Of a stretch of 10,959 bases of DNA, positions 1 to 6,281 are shown in pieces; the first letter of the stretch is position 1; every line of letters starts with the position of its first letter. Under the pieces are notes generated by a model, which was not told the origin of the DNA, searched no databases, and saw only the letters and a list, made by a program, of their open reading frames with translations. The stretch is taken from NCBI GenBank assembly GCA_002179805.1, contig NAVB01004596.1, positions 1 to 10,959 on the forward strand, in the 5' to 3' direction. The translations under genes and the position numbers were made by a program. The stretch is from Acanthamoeba lenticulata. Lineage: Eukaryota; Discosea; Longamoebia; Acanthamoebidae.

Positions 1-5
1 TTTAG

Positions 6-137
6 GGATTGCCGCTGCGCGAGGTGAGCCCGACTGACCCGTTTGGACGAGGGATGAGCTGGAAGAAGGAGGTCCTTGCGCAAAAGGCCGTCGCTCTGGC
101 TGAGGACAAGGAGGACGCCACCGCACCGCCTTCTTGA
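6..137 (+). CDS. 3'-terminal exon of an unrecognised gene (partial)
   Basis: The window opens with TTTAG, a plausible intron acceptor ending at base 5. From base 6 a frame runs to TGA at 135-137 and encodes 43 residues beginning GLPLREVSPTDPFGRG. A charged, probably helical stretch follows (SWKKEVLAQKAVALAEDKED) and the tail is ATAPPS. There is no membrane segment and I recognise no family. The same frame has TAG at 3-5, which fits an intron boundary rather than a continuing exon. The upstream exons lie outside the window. The ATG at 54 could in principle start a tiny ORF, but an internal exon end is more likely. Exon composition (GC-rich, G/C third positions) matches the neighbouring genes. 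Confidence 0.5.
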   Translation, partial: GLPLREVSPTDPFGRGMSWKKEVLAQKAVALAEDKEDATAPPS

Positions 138-479
138 CACTATTTTTTGCAAAATAGGACAAACCAACAACAGCCCGCAGCGTGTGTCCGACCGGCCGCC
201 AGGCCCTCAAACCACAGGAGGGTTTCGTTGGAAGATAACGTTGGCCACAGATCCCCCAGGAGGGGTTTCGCCAGAATAATCCTACTCGCTCCGTGGACCG
301 CTGGAGCTTTCCTCCGAGTAGATCATTTAATGATTCGCTGAAGGCCCAATTTTATTTGCGTACATAAAACCTGGCCAACTGGCACTGCGGCAATTTGTTC
401 CACACAGTCTTGTACTCGTTGTGCGAGCAACACCCAACCAGCACTTCACTCATCCTCACACATCCGGCGCTGTCCCACC
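138..479. other. Intergenic region, no gene seen
   Basis: This stretch of 342 bases holds the presumed 3' UTR of the left-edge gene and the promoter of the membrane-protein gene at 480. The overlapping short frames in it have no recognisable protein character. Two small structures are visible: a short inverted repeat ATCATT-T-AATGAT at 322-334 and a TATA-like CATAAAAC at 363-370. I see no RNA gene or mobile element. Confidence 0.5.
363..370 (+). promoter_or_regulatory. TATA-like element before the small membrane-protein gene
   Basis: CATAAAAC lies 110 bases upstream of the ATG at 480, in an AT-richer patch. The distance would allow a 5' UTR of roughly 70 to 85 bases. It is called on sequence resemblance and position only. 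Confidence 0.3.
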
Positions 480-910
480 ATGATTGCGACCTTGCCCATT
501 GCCCTCGCCATCGGCCTTTGTGGTCTGATTGCCATGATCCACACCATCTTCTTCCTCTACAAGATGTTCGTCAGCCGCCGCAGCACTGTCGTCTACCAGC
601 CGCTGAATACCGCTGAGCTCGGGCAGGCGCCTCACCATCACCACCATTGTGAGGATGGCATTCCCCTCAGTGGCGGTACGCTCCCTCTCCGTCTAGACAC
701 GTTTGAACGTTACTTCTCACACCCTTCTGCTCTTCTTGTATCGACCGTGCAGCGGAAGTGACCTGCTTCATGGGCATCGTGTGGAGCGCGTGCATCCATC
801 ACGACCGCATGGCCACCTCGACCTTTGTCATCTGGTATCTCACGGTCATCTGTCTTGACGTTGGTCTTGCGGTAGCACTTTACTTCGTCCTCAACCTCTA
901 CACGTGGTAG
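480..910 (+). CDS. Small multi-pass membrane protein, two exons, function unknown
   Basis: The exons are 480-675 and 753-910. The intron 676-752 begins GTACG and ends GTGCAG, and the phase-1 join gives GAEV and a 117-residue product. Reading through the intron would instead hit a stop at 759-761 and lose the second hydrophobic half. Residues 2-29 form a hydrophobic helix (IATLPIALAIGLCGLIAMIH onwards). A basic FVSRR patch follows, then YQPL, which fits the YxxPhi endocytic/lysosomal sorting pattern, and a run of five histidines ending in cysteine. After the junction come a short hydrophobic stretch (residues 67-80) and a final helix around 88-114 that ends LYTW. I recognise no family; two or three membrane spans are plausible. 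An AATAAA signal lies 54 bases past the stop. Confidence 0.72.
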
Positions 911-963
911 CTACCTTGAGCACTCAGCGCTGGTGGTTGCACACCGTTTGGGTGGGCCAATTT

Positions 964-969
964 AATAAA
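964..969 (+). terminator. Polyadenylation signal AATAAA after the membrane-protein gene
   Basis: AATAAA sits 54 bases downstream of the TAG at 908-910, in an AT-rich patch and on the right strand. A cleavage site would fall roughly 10 to 30 bases further on, just before the promoter region of the next gene. Confidence 0.5.
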
Positions 970-1006
970 CAGTTTTCCATTTATATGCACGCGTTACTCT
1001 TCCGTG

Positions 1007-1011
1007 ATTGG
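1007..1011 (-). promoter_or_regulatory. Inverted CCAAT-type box before YKT6
   Basis: ATTGG (CCAAT on the other strand) lies 122 bases upstream of the YKT6 start codon. A TATA-like TTTATATGC lies just before it, around 980-988. The 222-base gap between the two genes must hold both the end of the upstream transcript and this promoter. Confidence 0.25.
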
Positions 1012-1132
1012 ACGGTCTTCCGTTCCGTTCCAACGGCTGACGTGGATTACTTTGTATTTTCTCTTCCTATTTCTCGCATTTATTTCCCACAACGAACAAC
1101 TTTGCATCAACAACCAGCACGGCCGTGACGTG

Positions 1133-1949
1133 ATGCCCCATGTGTATGCGATAGCAGTGCTCCGTAACCAGAACGATGACGAGGGCCGTGCAGAGTCCAC
1201 GGTCTTCCTCCAGCAGGAATTCGAGCTTTCCGAATTCAACATCTTTTTGCGAGGGAAGGCCAGGGAAATGATCACCTTCCTCATGCGCATCGTGGTTCAG
1301 CGCACGGCACCAGGGACGAAGAACATTGTGGAAGAGGGCGACTACCGCTGCCATGCTTCTGTAAATCTCGACGGGCTGGCCTGCGCTATTGTCACCGACA
1401 AGGACTACCCTGGCCGCGTCGCCTTCTCCCTCGCAAGCCTCGTCCTGATGGGTATTTAAGGGCCTTTTTATTTGTCATTTATTAATTGTTATCATTTTTA
1501 AAATATTGTTTTATTGTTTAATTTGGTTTTTGTTCATAAAAATTGCTCACGAGGAAGCACAGAGTTTGTTACGGTACACGCTGAGCGCTGGCGGCATGAA
1601 GAAAAGGATGTGCAGTACAAGACCCCGGCGGTGGACAAGCTCTTGATCAAGTATCAACAGCCTGATGAAGCGGATAAGATGAACAAGATCCAGAAGGAGC
1701 TCGGTGCGTCTTTCTTCTGAGGACGTTATGGTCCTACTACTACTCGAGATCGCTGACGTCCAGTTAACAAACAAACAAACAACAGATGAAGTAAAGGACA
1801 TCATGCATCAGAACATCGAGTCGCTGCTGGACCGAGGGCAGAAGCTGGATGACATCATCTCGCGATCAGCGGACCTCAGCGAACAGTCTAAAGGGTTCCT
1901 CTACCAGGCCAAGGAGCAGAACAGCTGCCGGCGCTCCTGCACGGGCTAG
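1133..1949 (+). CDS. YKT6: Ykt6-type longin R-SNARE, three exons
   Basis: The exons are 1133-1451, 1563-1703 and 1786-1949 (207 aa; human Ykt6 has 198). Both introns are GT-AG in phase 1. The joins restore family sequence: LVLM|EFVTV matches the end of the longin domain, and KEL|DEVKD matches the start of the SNARE helix. The ATG at 1133 gives MPHVYAIAVLRNQ, the usual beta-strand start. An in-frame ATG at 1004 would add a hydrophobic extension foreign to the family. The longin domain covers about residues 1-130 and includes QRTAPGTKNIVEEGDYRCH and DYPGRVAFSL. The SNARE motif is about 140-195, with the zero-layer arginine at R170 in ESLLDRGQKLDD. Ykt6 acts in ER-Golgi, endosomal and autophagosomal fusion. 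Oddity: the tail is QNSCRRSCTG, so the first conserved cysteine (C201) is kept but no CaaX box follows. Confidence 0.93.
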
Positions 1950-2070
1950 CCCCCGTGTTCCTGATGAAGCGTCGACTTTTTATTTAATTTTATTTAATTC
2001 AATTTATAATTTGGGGCATACACGAGAATTTCTCCATTTTCTTGGTCTTTTCGTCCCTGAAAAAAAAGGC

Positions 2071-2076
2071 AATAAA
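2071..2076 (+). terminator. Possible YKT6 polyadenylation signal
   Basis: AATAAA lies 122 bases past the YKT6 stop and only 37 bases before the ATG of the next gene. The AT-rich block at 1975-2012 would serve as the YKT6 3' UTR and perhaps also as the core promoter of the TatD gene (TATAAT at about 2005-2010). If the signal is used, the YKT6 3' end nearly touches or overlaps the 5' end of the TatD transcript. Confidence 0.35.
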
Positions 2077-2112
2077 TGCACAAACTAGAGCACAAAAAGA
2101 CACACAACCAAA

Positions 2113-3246
2113 ATGCAAGCACAACGGCTGCAGGAGCTCTTGTTTGACACGCACTGCCACCCGCAAGATGACACGTCGCGTCGCAAACGCATACCGGAGC
2201 TGCCCATTGCTGGCCTCTGCCTGATAGGCGTGCGCGACTCCGACTGGTGCGCCCCTCCTTCCTCTCGCGGGAGAGCAGCTCGTCGTTGTTGTGGTTGACT
2301 TGGTGGCCACATCTCCAGGCCGGTCGTGGAGGAACTCCACCGCCGACACGGGGACAAGTTGAAGGCGGCGTTCGCGGTGCATCCGTGGTACGCCCACAGG
2401 CGCGGTCCGGGCTGGCTTGAGGAACTCGAGGCCCTTCTCCGCCGCAACCCGGCGGCCATCGTCGGCGAGATCGGGCTCGATCGTGCCGCCAAGGCGCCCG
2501 ACACGGGCCGGTGTGAGCAGGAGCACCAGCTCGAGGTCTTTGAGAAGCAGCTGCGCCTGGCTGGCCGCCTGCAGCGTCCCGTGTCCATCCACTGCGTGCG
2601 CGCATTTGGCCAGTTCTTTGACGTCGTGCAGCGGCTGCTCAAGGAAGGTCGGTCCAGCAGGCTTAGGGCAGCCTTGGTTGCACAAAAAACGTTTATGACC
2701 CCAAACACAACACCAACAAACAGAGGGCAAGGACGCGCTGCCGCCAAGCATCATCATGCACAGCTACGGTGGGACGGCGGGCATGATGGACTCGCTGCTT
2801 ACCATGAAGGGCGGTGTTGGCGGTCGATTCTACTTTTCCTTTTCGCCGGTCATCAACATGCGTGCGCCCAAGACCGTGGAGGTCATCAAGCATGTGCCTC
2901 AGGTCCTCAATGCCGCAGCTTCTTCTCCAAGAACCTTTCTTCTGGTGGAGACGCTCACTTGGTTGTCTCTCTTCCTGATGTGTAGGAGCGCCTTTTGATT
3001 GAAACGGACCAGAACACACCGACCGCCATAGTGCCGGACATCACGGTGCGATCACGGCTGGAGTAGTCGTATGAGTAAATACAAACTGACCTCCTGCTTC
3101 TGCTGGTGGTGGGGTTGCTACGACAGGAGATGTGTGAGATTGTGGCGCGGGCGCGAGGATGGACCGTGCAGCAAGCGGCCACCATCACGCTAGAGAATGC
3201 GCAACGAGTCTTCAACTTCGCGCAGGTCGAGCCAAACTTGCCCTAG
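2113..3246 (+). CDS. TatD-family metal-dependent hydrolase, five exons
   Basis: The exons are 2113-2246, 2319-2647, 2724-2902, 2986-3045 and 3127-3246 (273 aa). All four introns (72 to 83 bases) are GT-AG with consistent phases. The TatD metal ligands fall in the expected order: FDTHCH (H14, H16), VGEIGLD (E95), VSIHCV (H136), IMHSYGG (H167) and LLIETDQNTPT (D222). The C-terminal helix ITLENAQRVFNF is also typical. TatD proteins are TIM-barrel amidohydrolase-fold enzymes with metal-dependent DNase activity. The HSYGG and ETDQN wording suggests the eukaryotic Scn1/Cut9-interacting branch rather than the bacterial TatD core group, but I cannot build a tree. The fourth junction (PDIT|EMCEIV) is the weakest, because it was chosen as the only acceptor that avoids the in-frame TAA at 3076. 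The product is probably soluble; no signal peptide is seen. Confidence 0.9.
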
Positions 3247-3332
3247 CGCTCTGCTATGAGAGCATGACGACTACGTGATGATTGCAACGATGACCAACCA
3301 AGGAAGCATCACAGTACAGCACAAGTGATCGT
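3247..3332. other. Convergent 3' ends of the TatD and first repeat gene
   Basis: Only 86 bases separate two stop codons that face each other. The stretch has no canonical AATAAA on either strand and no obvious hairpin. The two transcripts probably overlap at their 3' ends. Confidence 0.4.
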
Positions 3333-4328
3333 TCATTCAGGGCAGCCATTGCTACGCGCCCACTCCAGCACGGCCAAGTGGCCCGCAAAACGTGCGTAAA
3401 GACTCGTTTGGTCGTCCCATGGGCAGCCATTAGCCCGAGCCCACTGGAGCACCTCCAAGTAGCCTCCTAAGGCTGCATGGGCGCAGGTCGCTGAGTTCCA
3501 CGGACAGCCATTGGCACGCAACCACTGGAGGGTCCTCAGGTGACCTCTTCCGGCGGCAGACGCACAGGTCCACTCGTTCCATGGGCAGCCATTGGCTCGC
3601 GCCCACTGGAGTACGGCCAAATGAGCGCCTTCAGCTCCTCGGGCGCAGGTGTTCGAATCCCATGGGCAGCCGTTGGCGCGTGCCCACTGGAGCACCTCGA
3701 GATGGCCTCCTTTGGCGGCATTACCGCAGGTCGACTCGTCCCATGGGCAGCCATTGGTGCGCGCCCACTGGAGCACGGCGAGATGACCTCCTTGAGCTGC
3801 GTAGGCGCATGTCCATCGGTCCCATGGGCAGCCATTGGCACGCACCCACTGGAGCACGCCCAAGTTGCCCGAGAGAGCAGCGTAGGCACTCGTCTGTGTG
3901 CCCCACGAGCAGCCGTTGACGTGCGCCCATTGGAGGACGGCCAAGTGGCCTCCTGAGGCGGCTTGACAGCACGTCCGCGGGTCCCACGGGCAGCCGTTGC
4001 GGCGCGCCCACTGGAGCACGGACAGCCAGCCCTCCCTGGCAAGTTTCGCTGTTGTCAAGTAGGCACCACTAGCATCACCGATGTGGAGCTTGTGTGCGGT
4101 AGTTGTCATGGTAGTAGAGGAGCCCATCAGGTGGGTGGTCAGGCGGAGGGCATCAAGCCACCTGCGGCACACAGCACGACACACCGGCCGGGAGAGCGGT
4201 TGCACGTAGCCGAGGATGAGTGCCACCAGCTCCACCATGATACTGCCCATGGTGTAGCCTGAAGCTTCTTCTTCTTCTTCTTCTTCCGAGGCCGTGGGGT
4301 CTTGAATCAACGCATCAAGTGTCGTCAT
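3333..4328 (-). CDS. F-box-like protein with ankyrin-like 27-residue repeats (first copy)
   Basis: A single-exon frame of 331 residues. The N-terminus has a run of seven glutamates (residues 15-21), encoded by a CTT/GAA microsatellite. An F-box-like helix region follows (about 30-62), including MVELVALILGYVQPLSRPVC and VCRRWLDAL. From residue 100 there are eight full 27-residue units and one partial unit, with consensus G-H-L-x-V-L-Q-W-A-R-x-N-G-C-P-W-D-x-x-T-C-x-x-A-A-x-G. F-box proteins of this build are expected to link substrates, held by the repeats, to an SCF ubiquitin ligase; that role is inferred from the domain pairing. The array stops abruptly in mid-unit at NGCPE. The gene lies convergent to the TatD gene and divergent from the SnoaL-like gene. 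Related genes are known from Acanthamoeba and from giant viruses of amoebae. Confidence 0.85.
   Translation of the reverse strand: MTTLDALIQDPTASEEEEEEEASGYTMGSIMVELVALILGYVQPLSRPVCRAVCRRWLDALRLTTHLMGSSTTMTTTAHKLHIGDASGAYLTTAKLAREGWLSVLQWARRNGCPWDPRTCCQAASGGHLAVLQWAHVNGCSWGTQTSAYAALSGNLGVLQWVRANGCPWDRWTCAYAAQGGHLAVLQWARTNGCPWDESTCGNAAKGGHLEVLQWARANGCPWDSNTCARGAEGAHLAVLQWARANGCPWNEWTCASAAGRGHLRTLQWLRANGCPWNSATCAHAALGGYLEVLQWARANGCPWDDQTSLYARFAGHLAVLEWARSNGCPE
3336..4031 (-). repeat. 81-bp tandem repeat array, about 8.6 units (coding)
   Basis: The units are 81 bases long and in phase with the reading frame, each encoding one 27-residue ankyrin-like repeat. Read on the plus strand, the most visible recurring core is CCCATGGGCAGCC followed by GCCCACTGGAGCAC. 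Units differ mostly at the surface positions after PWD and before the glycine, while the W, C, N-G and A-A positions stay fixed. This is diverged protein repetition rather than a fresh satellite. Confidence 0.88.
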
Positions 4329-4419
4329 GGTCTCTTTTGTGTCCTTGTTGAGCTGGGCCTTTTAAAAAGATAAAAGCAGCGAGTATTTTAATTCAAGGAA
4401 AGGAGAGCACAAGCAGACG
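4329..4419. promoter_or_regulatory. Compact bidirectional promoter
   Basis: Ninety-one bases separate the start codons of two divergent intronless genes. The centre is AT-rich, with TTTTAAAAAGATAAAAG at about 4360-4376 and TATTTTAATTC at about 4384-4394; each could serve as a TATA-like element for one direction. The purine-rich GGAAAGGAGAGCACAAG before the plus-strand ATG is probably 5' UTR. The space leaves little room for two independent promoters, so coupled expression is plausible. Confidence 0.45.
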
Positions 4420-4776
4420 ATGGACCAAGTGTTTGCTGAACGCTTCGCAGCGGAGTGGATAGAATCATGGAATGCGCACGACGTGGACAGGGTCCTCACC
4501 CACTATGCAGACGATTTCGAGATGAACTCGCCTGTCATTGTCCAGGTGACTGGTGAAGCCTCGGGCAGGCTGCAGGGCAAGCAGGCCGTCGGCGCGTACT
4601 GGCGGAAGGCCCTGGAGCTCGTACCTGACCTGCGGTTCGAGCTGCTGGCCGTCCTTGTTGGCGTGGGCAGCATTACACTGCACTACCGAGGCGCGCATGG
4701 CCGGCTTGCCGCCGAAGTCTTCCATTTTGGACCTGACCTGAAAGTCCAGCGCGCTTACGCCCACTACGCCGTGTAA
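4420..4776 (+). CDS. SnoaL/NTF2-like small protein
   Basis: An intronless frame of 118 residues. The N-terminal FAAEWIESWNAHDVDRVLTH followed by YADDFEMNSPVI is the classic opening of the SnoaL-like NTF2 superfamily: a helix with W-N-A-H-D, then a strand with an acidic pair. Later come GKQAVGAYWRKALELVPDLR (helix 3 and the turn), LLAVLVGVGSITLHYRG (strands) and the closing pattern AEVFHFGPDLKVQRAYAHYA. Members form cone-shaped dimers with a small-molecule pocket and include cyclases, isomerases and many of unknown activity; the substrate cannot be read from the sequence. The length is typical of bacterial stand-alone members. Being small and intronless among intron-rich genes is compatible with acquisition from bacteria, but that is inference. 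Its 3' end faces the second repeat gene 47 bases away. Confidence 0.85.
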   Translation: MDQVFAERFAAEWIESWNAHDVDRVLTHYADDFEMNSPVIVQVTGEASGRLQGKQAVGAYWRKALELVPDLRFELLAVLVGVGSITLHYRGAHGRLAAEVFHFGPDLKVQRAYAHYAV

Positions 4777-4823
4777 CTTCACTATATTAATGTAATAGAG
4801 CTCGGAAGGTCAAAGCAGTGGCC

Positions 4824-6185
4824 TCAATCAACCGAGTGCCGTTTGTTCGTCCAAACACGCCGGGTGGGCTGTGTTTTCACTTTCGACCAAAACCACCACA
4901 CGATGCGCTCGTGGCCTCTCTCTCGGGCGATTTCTTCAAGGGCTTCAAGCTCGTCTCTCTCTTCACCAAGACGTCCATTGATGTGCGCCCACTGGAGTAT
5001 CTCGAGGCGGCCTTCCCTGGCCGCCTGAGAGCAGATCCCTTTGTCCCATGGGCAGCCGTTTTGATGCGCCCACTCAAGCACGGCCATGTGGCCATTCAAC
5101 GCTGCTGCATGGCAGGTGCTCGTGCCCCAAGGGCAGCCGTTGGTACGCGCCCACTGAAGCACCTCCAGATGGCCTTGAGCAGCCGCTTCCCTGCAAGTCG
5201 TCAAGCCCCAAGGGCAGCCGTTGGTACGCGCCCACTGGAGCATCTCAAGATGGCCTCGTCTGGCTGCTTCCTCACAGGTCCGCTCGTCCCACGGGCAGCC
5301 GTTGATGTGTGCCCACTGGAGCATGTCGAGACGCCCGGCCGCCGCTGCACCAAAGCAGGTCTTCTCGTCCCATGGGCAGCCGTTGGCGCGCGCCCACCGG
5401 AGCACCTCAAGATGGCCTCCAGCGGCTGCATCGGCGCAGATCCACTCGTCCCACGGGCAGCCGTTGGCGTGCGCCCACCGGAGCACGTCGAGATTGCCTC
5501 TACCGGCTGCTTTGTCACAGGTCAACGTGTTCCATGGGCAGCCGTTGGTGCGGGCCCACTGAAGCACGTCGAGGTGGCCACCAGCGGCTGCTGCAATACA
5601 GGTTCTCTCATCCCATGGGGCACCGTTGGCCCACGCCCACTGGAGCACGTCGAGATGGCCTCCAGCGGCCGCTGCCTCACAGGTCGCCTCGTGCCATGGG
5701 CAGCCGTTGGTGCGCGCCCACTGGAGCACGGCCAGGTGACCTGCTCCAGCCGCACTGGCACAGGTGCCGTAGCCCCATGGGCAGCCATTGGTGCGCGCCC
5801 ACTGGAGCACATCGAGATGGCCTCCAGCAGCCGCTGCCTCACAGGTTCTCTCATCCCACGGGGCGCCGTTGGCACGCGCCCACTGGAGCACGTCGAGATG
5901 GCCTCCAGCGGCTGCTTCGGCGCAGGTCGAACCGTCCCACGGGGCGCCATTGGCACGGGCCCACTGAACGAGGCTCAGGTGGCCACAACGAGCAGCACGT
6001 GTGATTATTTGACGTGTTTTGATTATTTGTATTTGCTTCTCAAAAGATGATTTGTTGCTTCTTTCGGCCACGTCGCGCCAGCGGGCACACACATGGCGTG
6101 TGATGAAAGATGGGACCTGGTCAAAAATGATGCCCAGGAGTTCGGAGGGGAGAGACTCGTCGTTGTTGGTGCGCGTCACTTCCAT
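4824..6185 (-). CDS. F-box-like protein with ankyrin-like 27-residue repeats (second copy)
   Basis: A single-exon frame of 453 residues starting at the ATG at 6185. Residues 10-42 (ESLPSELLGIIFDQVPS, then VCARWRDVAE) match an F-box: the L-P-x-E-L-L opening and a C-x-x-W-R-x-x-A ending. From residue 68 there are twelve full 27-residue units and a degenerate thirteenth, followed by an acidic and then basic tail (residues 405-453) without repeats. Units share the consensus of the first copy, but three carry NGAPW instead of NGCPW. Units 2-4 and 5-7 resemble each other in order. The likely role, inferred from the domains, is a substrate adaptor for an SCF-type ubiquitin ligase. It is a paralogue of the 3333-4328 gene in the same orientation, separated from it by the SnoaL-like gene. 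No intron is needed anywhere. Confidence 0.87.
   Translation of the reverse strand: MEVTRTNNDESLPSELLGIIFDQVPSFITRHVCARWRDVAERSNKSSFEKQIQIIKTRQIITRAARCGHLSLVQWARANGAPWDGSTCAEAAAGGHLDVLQWARANGAPWDERTCEAAAAGGHLDVLQWARTNGCPWGYGTCASAAGAGHLAVLQWARTNGCPWHEATCEAAAAGGHLDVLQWAWANGAPWDERTCIAAAAGGHLDVLQWARTNGCPWNTLTCDKAAGRGNLDVLRWAHANGCPWDEWICADAAAGGHLEVLRWARANGCPWDEKTCFGAAAAGRLDMLQWAHINGCPWDERTCEEAARRGHLEMLQWARTNGCPWGLTTCREAAAQGHLEVLQWARTNGCPWGTSTCHAAALNGHMAVLEWAHQNGCPWDKGICSQAAREGRLEILQWAHINGRLGEERDELEALEEIARERGHERIVWWFWSKVKTQPTRRVWTNKRHSVD
4974..5984 (-). repeat. 81-bp tandem repeat array, about 12.5 units (coding)
   Basis: The units are in frame and 81 bases long, with the same core as the first array. 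A higher-order pattern is visible: plus-strand CAGGTTCTCTCATCCCA occurs at 5599 and again at 5842, exactly 243 bases (three units) apart. The surrounding roughly 100 bases at the two sites are about 85 percent alike by eye. This points to duplication of a three-unit block, or conversion between blocks, within the gene. Confidence 0.85.
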
Positions 6186-6281
6186 GCGTGGGCAACCAAA
6201 CTACTTTTCTTTTTGTTATTGGCATTTTGGTTGTCAGAAAGAAGGTAAAAGCCCAGATCGGCGATTATTGTCCGGGTGTAG

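Noticed and set aside
634..650. CACCATCACCACCAT resembles an engineered histidine tag
   Set aside because: It is inside a natural exon with no vector sequence around it and is followed by a cysteine codon and a normal splice donor; a chance histidine run is the simpler reading.
1004..1132. In-frame N-terminal extension of Ykt6 with a hydrophobic segment (a possible signal anchor)
   Set aside because: Ykt6 proteins start directly with the longin domain and are not N-terminally membrane-inserted; the ATG at 1133 gives the expected start and the preceding bases look like promoter and 5' UTR.
1994..2757. Long minus-strand frames of 200 to 250 codons opposite the first half of the TatD gene
   Set aside because: They lie antisense to exons with all TatD ligands in the right order and are low in recognisable protein pattern; they arise from high GC content.
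3336..5984. Regularly spaced repeats that could be mistaken for a CRISPR array or satellite DNA
   Set aside because: The period is 81 bases, in frame with two long protein frames, and the units encode a clear 27-residue protein repeat. There are no unrelated spacers or constant palindromic repeats.
6186..6281. Plus-strand frame from 6019 to 6750 as a possible gene
   Set aside because: It shows no family pattern and overlaps the 5' end of the second repeat gene and the coding-like pieces of the broken minus-strand gene.
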